Positions 7,345-14,647 of a DNA stretch of 29,258 nucleotides are shown here, piece by piece (positions within the stretch are counted from its first letter, which is position 1; the number at the start of each line of letters is the position of its first letter). The position numbers and the translations under genes are program-made. A model generated the notes under the pieces. It was not told the origin of the DNA. It saw only the letters and a program-made list of their open reading frames with translations, and searched no databases. Location of the stretch: positions 1 through 29,258 of the forward strand of contig CALGGP010000043.1 in assembly GCA_937915885.1 (NCBI GenBank), written 5' to 3'. Source of the stretch: an uncultured Selenomonadales bacterium. GTDB taxonomy: Bacteria; Bacillota; Negativicutes; Selenomonadales; Selenomonadaceae.

Positions 7345-9582
7345 ATGTTCTTTGACCTGCAACGCTTCGCCGTGATCAACAACGAGACCGTGACAGGCGG
7401 CATCGATTTCAACAGCGGCGAAACAGATGTGGTCGGCACCGCCGCCGCCGATTCCATCACAAACCAAGTAAATTACGCCACCATCACCGCCGGCGACGGC
7501 AACGACACCATTGAAAACGTCGGTTATTACGCGGTGCTGCTCGGCGGCGCGGGCTCCGATCGCATCACAAATGTCGGCGGCGAGGTTTTGATCGACGGCG
7601 GCGCCGACAATGATGTTGTGCTCAACAGCGGGAGCAATTCGACGATCCTCGGCGGCGCGGGCAATGATATCGTCGCCAACGTCGGAATGTCCGCGCTGAT
7701 CCGCACGGGCGACGGCGACGATTCGATCGTAAATTTCGCCGACGGCACGAACGGCAGCGGCTTTTATACGACAATCGTCGGCGGCGCGGGCAATGACACC
7801 GTCGATTTTCGCGCACCGATCGCCCCGAACTACTATCGATATTTTGTCGGCGACGGCAACGATGTCCTGCTCAATTATAACGGCCGAGTCGTCATCGCGC
7901 TCCCCGACGACGCCTCTTATCGCACTTCGATCGAAAACACCGCCGACGTCCACGACGCCATTCTCACCGTCGGCGACAACACCATCAGAGTCGTCGACGC
8001 CGCCGGTTCCAATCTCAACATCAGCGGCGGGCAATTAGTCACCGTCGATGAAGGCTTCGGCGACTTCGATAATTACAATCACATCACCAACTCGACGGCG
8101 TCTGTCGAAGTCAACGGCACCGACGGCGATGATTTCATCGAAAATTTTGCGCGGGCGGTGACGATCAACGCGGGCGGCGGCAATGATTTTATCGCGAGCA
8201 GCATCCCCGCCGACGAGGCGCTGATAAGCAACGGTCTCACTCTCAACGCCGGTGACGGCGACGACACCATCATTGCTTATGCCGAGTACGGCTCGATTGA
8301 CGGCGGCTCGGGCAACGATTCGATCATCGCTCCGAACGCGGCGAATTACAGTAATTTGTCGATTCGCGGCGGTGCGGGCGACGATACGATTACAGTTCGC
8401 GACGTGGGCGGCAATTACGTTTATCAATACGGCGGCGACGACGGCAACGATATCGTTATCAATCACAGCGGCTACGGCATGTTGCAAATCACCGACGACT
8501 CGGCGTATGCGACGATGGCTGTCAACAACAATCTGCTCGTCACGGTCGGCGGCTCGACGATCGTCTTCATGGACGCCGCCAACGTCGGGCTCAACATCGC
8601 GGGCGGGCATGTGCTCGACACCGTTGATCCGCACAACGTCACCAACACGACGAATTTTACGGTGGTGAGCGGCACGAGCGACGCCGATACGATCCGAAAT
8701 TACAGCGACAACTCGACGCTCCGCGCGCTCGGCGGCAACGATGTGATCTCGACGACGGGCGAAGAGGTGATCATCGACGCGGGCTCCGGCGACGACACCG
8801 TTCAGATTGACGGCTATGCAAACGTCGTTCGATTCGAGGCCGGTTACGGCAACGATGCGGTCTACGGTTTCGACGACAACGATTCGATTGACATCACCGA
8901 TTACGGCTCGTATTCGACGGCGGTCTCGGGCAATGATGCGCTCGTCAAGGTCGGCTCTAGCACTCTGACGATCATCGACGGCGCCGACAAAACTCTCAAC
9001 GTGACGGGCGGAGATTATGTCGAGGACTCGGGCGGCGGCGCGGAAAATAATTTGCCGACGGGTTTGACGAAGGACGGCACGACGCTCAACGTTTCGACGG
9101 AGTATGACGGAGGCGTGTGGTTGACGGGCTTTGACATTCTCAATTGGCGGGAGTGCTATGCGGACGCGTCGGCGATCGAAGTCAACGCGTCGAGCGACGA
9201 GACGAGCGGTCGAGTGATCGTCGGCAACGAGCAATCGAACATGCTCCGCGCGGGTGTGAACGGCGCTTGGCTCTGGGGATATCTCGGCGACGATACTCTT
9301 GTCGGCGGTGCGGGCTCCGACATGTTCTGGTTCGGCAAGGGCGAAGGGCATGATGTGATCGACGGTTGCGACGAAACTGATCTGATCAATCTGTGGAGCG
9401 TCAGTCTGATGGAGATTGCGTCGTTCGATGTCGACGACGACAATAATATCTCGGTCGGGATCACGGACGGCAGCAGCTTTAAAGTCAACACGACGGGCTC
9501 ATCGACTACGTTTCAGTTGACAGACGTCGGGCGTTGGAAATTCGATCACGGCAGTCGATCATTCAGCTATGTGCAATCGTGA
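7345..9582 (+). CDS. RTX-like calcium-binding repeat protein with FDLQRFA N-terminus
   Basis: A 745-aa acidic protein rich in Gly, Asp and Asn with many glycine-rich nonapeptide-type repeats (GGAGNDTVDF, GGSGNDSI, GDGDDTI, GGAGSDMFWF) spread over about residues 35-690. These form calcium-binding beta-rolls in the hemolysin-type family. The N-terminus MFFDLQRFA matches a heptad I recall at the start of many repeat proteins of Negativicutes; no classical signal peptide is seen, so secretion would be by a type I-like or unknown route. The start has GGGAG 8 nt upstream. The C-terminal 100 residues are repeat-poor and could hold a secretion signal. No type I transporter is encoded nearby. Function is unknown; a surface or extracellular structural role is inferred. 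Confidence 0.85.
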   Translation: MFFDLQRFAVINNETVTGGIDFNSGETDVVGTAAADSITNQVNYATITAGDGNDTIENVGYYAVLLGGAGSDRITNVGGEVLIDGGADNDVVLNSGSNSTILGGAGNDIVANVGMSALIRTGDGDDSIVNFADGTNGSGFYTTIVGGAGNDTVDFRAPIAPNYYRYFVGDGNDVLLNYNGRVVIALPDDASYRTSIENTADVHDAILTVGDNTIRVVDAAGSNLNISGGQLVTVDEGFGDFDNYNHITNSTASVEVNGTDGDDFIENFARAVTINAGGGNDFIASSIPADEALISNGLTLNAGDGDDTIIAYAEYGSIDGGSGNDSIIAPNAANYSNLSIRGGAGDDTITVRDVGGNYVYQYGGDDGNDIVINHSGYGMLQITDDSAYATMAVNNNLLVTVGGSTIVFMDAANVGLNIAGGHVLDTVDPHNVTNTTNFTVVSGTSDADTIRNYSDNSTLRALGGNDVISTTGEEVIIDAGSGDDTVQIDGYANVVRFEAGYGNDAVYGFDDNDSIDITDYGSYSTAVSGNDALVKVGSSTLTIIDGADKTLNVTGGDYVEDSGGGAENNLPTGLTKDGTTLNVSTEYDGGVWLTGFDILNWRECYADASAIEVNASSDETSGRVIVGNEQSNMLRAGVNGAWLWGYLGDDTLVGGAGSDMFWFGKGEGHDVIDGCDETDLINLWSVSLMEIASFDVDDDNNISVGITDGSSFKVNTTGSSTTFQLTDVGRWKFDHGSRSFSYVQS

Positions 9583-9636
9583 TTGCGGCGCTTGGAAAAA
9601 ATATTTATCCACAAATTTTTTTACGGAGGGATTTTT

Positions 9637-10257
9637 ATGATCAAACGGTTGTTCTCAATGGTCTTGTTTGCGGCAATGCTGGTGCTCGGCAACGGGCTCG
9701 CCAACGCCGCCACGGTCGCCATCGCGCTCGACACGCCCGCAGGAATGTTTTCGGAGCCGGAGAAAGTCAACGAGAGTCTGCAGGCAACGCTCGACAAAAT
9801 TTTTGTCGGCAACTCCAATCTGACGTTCCTGCCGATTGAAGACGCTACCGGCTACCTGCGCATCTATCGCGAAGAACACGATCTCATCGAGGAAACTTAC
9901 AGCGATACCGATTTCGTCCGCATGAAGACGCTCAAAAAGGAAGATTACTACAACGTCTGCAGATACTTCAACGCCGATTATTTGATCTACGTCAACGTGA
10001 CGAACTCGGTGCCGAAACACTCGGGCGGTTTCCTCACGAGCGGGCAAAGCGTCAACGTCACGACCGATTTTCGCGTGTGGTCGAACGGCAAAAATGATTT
10101 CGCGTTCATGAAACGTTTGTCGGCGAAGGGCTCGTCGAACACGATTTACACCGGCGGCGACGGCAGTTCGTCACGCGCCGTCGAAAAGGGACTCAAAAAA
10201 TGTTTGTCTCTGCTCGAAAAAGAAGCCGCGAAGATCAACTCGGCGATCGCCGGTTGA
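9637..10257 (+). CDS. Exported protein of unknown function
   Basis: A 206-aa product starting with a signal peptide (MIKRLFSMVLFAAMLVLGNG, then LANAA with a likely cleavage after ANA). The ATG at 9637 has an excellent GGAGGG 5 nt upstream, so the longer frame from 9583 is rejected. The mature part begins ATVAIALDTPAGMF and resembles small Negativicutes exported proteins in which a short beta-strand opening precedes a region describing a hydrolase-free alpha/beta fold; I do not recognise a named family. It follows the RTX-like gene by 54 nt and precedes a terminator, so the two probably form an operon and could act together at the cell surface. Confidence 0.8.
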   Translation: MIKRLFSMVLFAAMLVLGNGLANAATVAIALDTPAGMFSEPEKVNESLQATLDKIFVGNSNLTFLPIEDATGYLRIYREEHDLIEETYSDTDFVRMKTLKKEDYYNVCRYFNADYLIYVNVTNSVPKHSGGFLTSGQSVNVTTDFRVWSNGKNDFAFMKRLSAKGSSNTIYTGGDGSSSRAVEKGLKKCLSLLEKEAAKINSAIAG

Positions 10258-10277
10258 ACAATCGACAAAATAAATCG

Positions 10278-10317
10278 GACGGGCTTTCGTCTTTCGAGAT
10301 GCGGCTCGTCTTTTTTT
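10278..10317 (+). terminator. Rho-independent terminator of the RTX-like operon
   Basis: Stem GACGGGC (10278-10284) pairs with GCTCGTC (10304-10310), with one G-U pair, and is followed by T7 (10311-10317). It lies 20 nt after the exported-protein stop. Confidence 0.8.
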
Positions 10318-10360
10318 GTGATAAAATATCGGTCGCAAAAATCATTTCGAGGTGAGACAT

Positions 10361-11209
10361 TTGAAATTCGACTACCACATGCATTTTGAGTATGGAGATT
10401 ACGACGAAGGTTGGGTGCAGGGATTTTTCGACGCGGCGGCTCGACGCGGGCTCAACGAGATCGGCATCAGCGAGCACTCGCATACATTTCCCGAGTTTCA
10501 ACAGCTTTACTACGACGACTTGACGCTCGACGATTCGTTTGTCGGACGGTTTCAATCGACGTGGCTCAAAAAAAATAAATTCAAACACACTCTTGACGAC
10601 TACTTTCGATTCATGGATCGATTGAAGTCAACGCATAAAGTCAAGATCGGGATTGAAGTGTGCAACTTCCGCGATCAGTCGGCGGTCGAAAATATTCTCA
10701 ACGGTCGGGACTTCGATTATGTGATCGGTTCGATTCATTTCCTCGACGGTTGGGGCTTCGACGCGTCGGCACTCGTCCAAGAATTTGATCGACACGATCT
10801 CCGCGATCTCTACGAAATTTATACTCGCGAAGTCGAGAGGCTGTCGTCGACGGGGTTGTATGACGTGCTCGGGCATCCGTTCAATCTGTGGGTGTTCAAT
10901 GTGCTGCCGACTTTCGACGAGACGGAGTATTTCGAGCGGGCGGCACGGGCGCTGTCGAAGGCGGGCATGGCGATCGATATCAACACCGGCACGGCATATC
11001 GATATCCGATCAAAAAAATATCGCCGCCTCCGAAGTTCATGGAGATCGCGGCGCAATATCGCTTGCCGATCATCACGTCGTCGGACGCGCATCAGCCCGA
11101 GGATTGCGGACGTTTCATCGACGAGGCGATCGAGTATGCGCGTGGGTTCGAATATACGACATGTCTGCAGTTCGATCGCCGACAACGGACGGAAGTTCCG
11201 CTCGGATAA
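10361..11209 (+). CDS. PHP-domain phosphatase, histidinol-phosphatase (HisK) family
   Basis: A metal-dependent phosphoesterase of the PHP superfamily, 282 aa, the size of HisK-type histidinol-phosphatases that complete the late step of histidine synthesis in Firmicutes. Metal-ligand motifs are in the expected order: YHMHFE (H6, H8), SEHSH, GIEVC, GSIHFL, GHPFN and SSDAH. The chosen start is TTG at 10361, because GAGGTGAG (10348-10355) sits 5 nt upstream. A GTG at 10352 is inside that ribosome binding site. No other his gene is nearby, so the substrate could differ. It is flanked by terminators on both sides and appears monocistronic, with an AT-rich candidate -10 around 10319-10328. Confidence 0.88.
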   Translation: MKFDYHMHFEYGDYDEGWVQGFFDAAARRGLNEIGISEHSHTFPEFQQLYYDDLTLDDSFVGRFQSTWLKKNKFKHTLDDYFRFMDRLKSTHKVKIGIEVCNFRDQSAVENILNGRDFDYVIGSIHFLDGWGFDASALVQEFDRHDLRDLYEIYTREVERLSSTGLYDVLGHPFNLWVFNVLPTFDETEYFERAARALSKAGMAIDINTGTAYRYPIKKISPPPKFMEIAAQYRLPIITSSDAHQPEDCGRFIDEAIEYARGFEYTTCLQFDRRQRTEVPLG

Positions 11210-11236
11210 AATTTATGCATGTCTCTTAATTGAAAT

Positions 11237-11284
11237 GGGCGCTGCCGACGATCCCGCCCACCATCGACGGCGCCCTATTGTTTT
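11237..11284 (+). terminator. Terminator of the PHP phosphatase gene
   Basis: A long imperfect hairpin: GGGCGC followed by a CGACGAT arm (from 11237) pairs with ATCGACGG and GCGCCC (to 11275), then TATTGTTTT (11276-11284). The cysteine desulfurase gene converges on it, so it may partly serve both strands. Confidence 0.7.
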
Positions 11285-11298
11285 AAAGCCCGCAACAC

Positions 11299-11370
11299 TT
11301 CGGCTATTCGACGTGTCTGCAATTCAATCGGCAACGGCGCGAAGAAGTTCCGTTAGGCGATCGCCGATGA
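11299..11370 (+). pseudogene. Remnant of a second PHP-phosphatase 3' end
   Basis: Translated in frame from 11299, this stretch gives FGYSTCLQFNRQRREEVPLG, then DRR and a stop. The real PHP gene ends FEYTTCLQFDRRQRTEVPLG (11148-11209): 14 of 20 residues agree, and about 40 of 54 bases. It lies beyond the PHP terminator with no start of its own, and its second half is antisense to the last codons of the cysteine desulfurase gene. I read it as the decayed tail of a tandem paralogue or of a recombination event; a displaced 3' end from an integration is an alternative. Confidence 0.6.
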
Positions 11371-12481
11371 TCCGCGCGTCGACAGTCGAATTTTTCTTGC
11401 CGAAACTTATTCGGATCGTCCCGCCGATATATTCTTTCGGCACGTTCAAAGCCCGCAACACATGAGACGTCGTCGTTTGACGGGAGTTGCACGCCGAGCC
11501 CGTCGACACACAAATATTTTTTAAATCAAGTCGATGCATCAGACTTTCGCCGCCGATGCCCTTGAACGACAGGCTCAAATGTCCCGGCAATCGATTATCG
11601 CCGCCGTTGATGATAAAATCAATGCCGTTATTCTTCAATCGATCGATCACCGTATCGACGCATGTAGAAATTTTTTCGGCGATGATTTTCATATCGCGAC
11701 AATTTTTTTCGAGCGCAAGCGCCATTGCCGCGATCGCCGGCACATTCTCCGTCCCCGCGCGCATCGAAAATTCCTGCGCGCCGCCGTCGATGTAAGGCAA
11801 CACTTTCAAACCGTCGCGAATGTAGAGAAAACCAACGCCTTTCGGACCGTTGAATTTGTGCGCGGACGCGGAGAGCATGTCGACGCCCGAATGTTTCACG
11901 TCGACGGGAATATGCCCGACCGCTTGAACCGCGTCGGTATGAAAAATTTTCCCGGCGTCGTGTGCAATCTCGACGAGAGTTTTAATCGGTTGGATCGTGC
12001 CGACTTCGTTGTTGGCGAACATGATCGAAATGATTGCAGTCTGCGGCAGAATATTTTTTTTCAGCTCGAGCGGATCGACCGCGCCGCATTGATCGACCGG
12101 CAACTTCGTCACCGTGCAGCCGAGATTTTTCATCGCGGCGCATGAATTTAACACCGCTTTGTGCTCGACGGCGGAAGTGATGATATTCGGGCGTTCGCTC
12201 AAATGCTCGAGCACGACGGATTTTATTGCGTGATTGTCGCTCTCCGTGCCGCCCGACGTAAAAATAATTTCATTCGGCTCGGCGTTGATGCAGGCGGCAA
12301 TCTTCTCGCGCGATTGCCTCAAAATTTTTTTCAATGGTCGCGATAGTTTATACGCCGCCGACGGATTTGCGAAGAATTTTTTCTGCAGCTCGAGCATCAA
12401 ATTCAATGCGTCGGCGTCCAATGGTGTGGTCGCCGCGTTGTCGGCGTAAATGATCTCACTCGAAAAGTTTGCAACCGTCAT
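11324..12481 (-). CDS. Cysteine desulfurase (NifS/IscS/DndA family)
   Basis: A PLP enzyme that takes sulfur from cysteine as a protein-bound persulfide. It is 385 aa, normal length. Seen: YADNAATTP at the N-terminus, SGGTESDNHAI, VEHKAV, NNEVGTIQP, HTDAVQAVG, the PLP lysine in SASAHKFNGPKGVG (K209) and the catalytic cysteine in STGSACNSRQ (C331) on a short loop. The ATG at 12481 lies 26 nt inside the preceding 68-aa gene, whose GAGGA provides the ribosome binding site, so the gene is translationally coupled to the defence locus. It is the last gene of that minus-strand run. No IscU or tRNA thiolation partner is adjacent. Supplying sulfur to the BrxP-like PP-loop protein, as DndA does for DndC, is the inferred role; a housekeeping role cannot be excluded. 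Confidence 0.95.
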   Translation of the reverse strand: MTVANFSSEIIYADNAATTPLDADALNLMLELQKKFFANPSAAYKLSRPLKKILRQSREKIAACINAEPNEIIFTSGGTESDNHAIKSVVLEHLSERPNIITSAVEHKAVLNSCAAMKNLGCTVTKLPVDQCGAVDPLELKKNILPQTAIISIMFANNEVGTIQPIKTLVEIAHDAGKIFHTDAVQAVGHIPVDVKHSGVDMLSASAHKFNGPKGVGFLYIRDGLKVLPYIDGGAQEFSMRAGTENVPAIAAMALALEKNCRDMKIIAEKISTCVDTVIDRLKNNGIDFIINGGDNRLPGHLSLSFKGIGGESLMHRLDLKNICVSTGSACNSRQTTTSHVLRALNVPKEYIGGTIRISFGKKNSTVDARIIGDRLTELLRAVAD

Positions 12482-12662
12482 TCTTAAAATCCTCTATCTT
12501 GTCGAGAATGTCTTGCCGCTCGACTTCCAAAAAATTTGCGAGGCAGTCAATGCAATAAAAATTCTTGGACGCCATGCCCAAGAGTTTTTTGTTTATGCCG
12601 ATCTCGTTTCGCGTCAACGGACGCTTGCCGCAAGCAACGCAACCGAAAATTTTCTTCGCCAA
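12456..12662 (-). CDS. Small CxxC/CxxC protein between BrxL and the cysteine desulfurase
   Basis: A 68-aa protein with two cysteine pairs (C8/C11 and C37/C40) spaced like a treble-clef or rubredoxin-type zinc or iron site, then a helical tail (EVERQDILDKIEDFKNDG). The TTG start at 12662 follows the BrxL stop directly, and GAGGTGA inside the last BrxL codons serves as ribosome binding site with a 5-nt spacer. Its 3' end overlaps the desulfurase gene by 26 nt. This packing argues that it is a real gene linking BrxL and the desulfurase. No named family is recognised. A sulfur or metal carrier, or a DNA- or protein-binding zinc finger, are the plausible roles. Confidence 0.8.
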   Translation of the reverse strand: MAKKIFGCVACGKRPLTRNEIGINKKLLGMASKNFYCIDCLANFLEVERQDILDKIEDFKNDGCKLFE

Positions 12663-14102
12663 TCAAATCACCTCGAATTGCGGGATGTCCTTGCCGGCGT
12701 ACTCAATATCGAGCAGCGCCAATTGTTTTCGGATCGTCGAGCGCATTCGACAAGCGCGCGCCAAACAATATCGGTTGAAAAGTTCCTTGTCAACGTCTTC
12801 GACCCGACGCACGTTCGGAAACAATAATTTCAAATACGCCGTCGCAATCCGTTTGATCGCGGCGGTGTCGCGCGTGTCGGCTCGGTCGGGCACGCGGATC
12901 AGATTGTCGACGATGGCGCGATAACTTATGTCCTCGCGCAATTCATGGAGAATCGAACAAAAATATTCGGAGTTAAGCGCCCAATCGCAAACTTTCATGT
13001 CGTCATTCATGCGCGGAATGTTCCAGCCCTTGATGAAACCGTGAAACCGTTCGATCAGCGCCGACTCATGAAAAACCGTCGGCAGTTCGTCAAACATATT
13101 CGCGTCGCCGTCCAAATCCATTGTCGCCTTTGAAATGTTGCCGCTCAGAATGACGCCCGCGTCCGCGCTGTTCGAGTGATCGCCGACCGTGTAAACGCCG
13201 CTCTCCAAAAAACCTTTCAACGCCGCGCGCATCTCGTCAACGTCCTTGAACGAGATCGTCTGTACCTCGTCGAGCGTCACAAAATCGTTGTAGGCGACGA
13301 TGCCGTCTTGACGCTTCTGCATGTCGAAAAACATCTTCGCGCGAGTCATGACGCCGCCGCTCGAAAGCCAACCGAAACGGCTGATCCGCCCGAACACGTA
13401 AGATTTGCCCGTGCCTTTCGGAGCCAACTCGATCAGATTGAGCCGCTTTTCGACGAATGGCAGCAGTCGAGTGAGCATCGTTAATTTTTCTTCCTCGTGC
13501 TCATAGCCCGCCGCGTTGTAATCGATCGCGCCCAACAATATTTTCAACCACTCATCGAACGAAAAATTGTTCCGCGCGGATTTGTAAAAATCCAAGTCGA
13601 TTGTGTAAGGGCAAAAGTTTTGGAACTTCAGCAGTCGAATCTTGCCGGGCATTTTCGGTCGCGCATCAACGTCGGGCGGTCGATAGCCGAGCTGAATCAA
13701 CCCCCAAACTTCGCGCCCGCCGACCAGCTCATCTTTGTACAGTTGCCAAATGTTGTCGTCGATCATCGTTTCCTTTGACGTGAGCCCGAAATCCGGCAGA
13801 GAAAACGACGCCTCACCGCTCGCCACGTCGATATCGATCGAAATTTTTGCCAACAGCTTGACGTGCTCGTTGTCCATGACGATGCGGCTCTTGATCGCAT
13901 TCCACTCGTCTTTCTTCGGAATAAAGCGCCGAACGAACTCCGACAGCTCGTCCGTGTCAAAGTTGCCGTCGTCGTCCTCGAACCGTCGCAACAACCAATC
14001 CCGCATGAACGACGGCAGGCTCAGCGCGGAAAAAAAATTGCCGTTCTTCAAATCCTTATAGACAACCATATCGGGGAAAAATTTTTTCAATCGCCGTTTC
14101 AT
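12663..14102 (-). CDS. brxL: BrxL-family AAA+ protein, short form (BREX-type)
   Basis: A 479-aa protein resembling the roughly 470-aa branch of Lon-related BrxL proteins. The N-terminal half (FFPDMVVYKDL, then SLPSFMRDWLLRRF) is the family's conserved DNA-associated region. It is followed by an AAA+ core with Walker A APKGTGKS (227-234) and Walker B FVTLDEVQ (D278, E279) and a sensor-like SGNI segment (320-323). There is no C-terminal serine/lysine Lon protease domain. The short family form is known without it, so this is not read as truncation. The ATG at 14102 overlaps the stop of the 182-aa upstream gene as ATGA, after AGGAG. In BREX systems BrxL is a ring-forming ATPase needed for phage defence. 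Confidence 0.85.
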   Translation of the reverse strand: MKRRLKKFFPDMVVYKDLKNGNFFSALSLPSFMRDWLLRRFEDDDGNFDTDELSEFVRRFIPKKDEWNAIKSRIVMDNEHVKLLAKISIDIDVASGEASFSLPDFGLTSKETMIDDNIWQLYKDELVGGREVWGLIQLGYRPPDVDARPKMPGKIRLLKFQNFCPYTIDLDFYKSARNNFSFDEWLKILLGAIDYNAAGYEHEEEKLTMLTRLLPFVEKRLNLIELAPKGTGKSYVFGRISRFGWLSSGGVMTRAKMFFDMQKRQDGIVAYNDFVTLDEVQTISFKDVDEMRAALKGFLESGVYTVGDHSNSADAGVILSGNISKATMDLDGDANMFDELPTVFHESALIERFHGFIKGWNIPRMNDDMKVCDWALNSEYFCSILHELREDISYRAIVDNLIRVPDRADTRDTAAIKRIATAYLKLLFPNVRRVEDVDKELFNRYCLARACRMRSTIRKQLALLDIEYAGKDIPQFEVI

Positions 14103-14647
14103 CGCTCGCTCCTGTCGACATCATCAAAAAACTCAAAGGCGGCATCGGTTTTTCTCGGCGGCGGCTTGGCTCCGCCGTTCGCATCGTGCCGGGGAATTTC
14201 AACGACCGGCATAAAATTTCCTTCAAATTTGCCCTCGAGCCGACAAATGTTGTTCGCCAAAAATTTTCGATCGTCGTCGGCAAGACGCTCGAGTACATTC
14301 GCAATCCCGCGACAGACGAAAATGATCTTGCCGTTGAAGTTCCGATCCTGCAACGCGCGCAAAATATTTTCCCGCCCCGTGCGATAAATGTACTCGCCCA
14401 GCCCGAACACGAACGCGCCGTTCTCGACGGCATTCAATCTGTCGACAAGCCGATCGGCATCGAGAAGATCATCGCCAACAAAAAAATTCGAGACGTCAAT
14501 CTGCTCGAAACCGTTGAAACATTTTTTGAACGCCTCCGCCATCGTCGCGTCGTCCGCAATGACGAAGTACGGGCGCAAAGTATCTCGGCTCAAATAACCG
14601 CTGATTTTTTCCGCCGCGCTCGCGACGCTCAACCGTTCCACGCTCAA
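14099..14647 (-). CDS. PglZ N-terminal-domain-like protein (no phosphatase domain)
   Basis: A 182-aa product lying exactly where pglZ sits in type 4 BREX loci, between brxC and brxL. Its sequence pattern (LRPYFVIADD, DDLLDADRLVDRLN, FVFGLGEYIYRTG, GKIIFVCRGIANVLERLADDDRKF) resembles, from memory, the first part of PglZ proteins. The whole alkaline-phosphatase domain is missing. There is no leftover coding DNA, because the frame overlaps brxC at its 5' end (TTGA) and brxL at its 3' end (ATGA). It is not an obvious recent deletion, as both junctions are tidy. The last 30 residues are charged and proline-rich. Alternatives are a BrxF-like accessory protein or an unrelated alpha/beta protein. Confidence 0.6.
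   Translation of the reverse strand: MSVERLSVASAAEKISGYLSRDTLRPYFVIADDATMAEAFKKCFNGFEQIDVSNFFVGDDLLDADRLVDRLNAVENGAFVFGLGEYIYRTGRENILRALQDRNFNGKIIFVCRGIANVLERLADDDRKFLANNICRLEGKFEGNFMPVVEIPRHDANGGAKPPPRKTDAAFEFFDDVDRSER

Noticed and set aside
11286..11462. Exact 14-bp repeat AAAGCCCGCAACAC at 11285 and 11449
   Set aside because: A few 14-bp matches are expected by chance in a window this size, and no longer similarity surrounds the pair.
12663..14102. BrxL as a truncated gene lacking its Lon protease domain
   Set aside because: A roughly 470-aa BrxL-family form without the protease domain is known, and the gene ends cleanly into the next start, so truncation is not needed to explain it.
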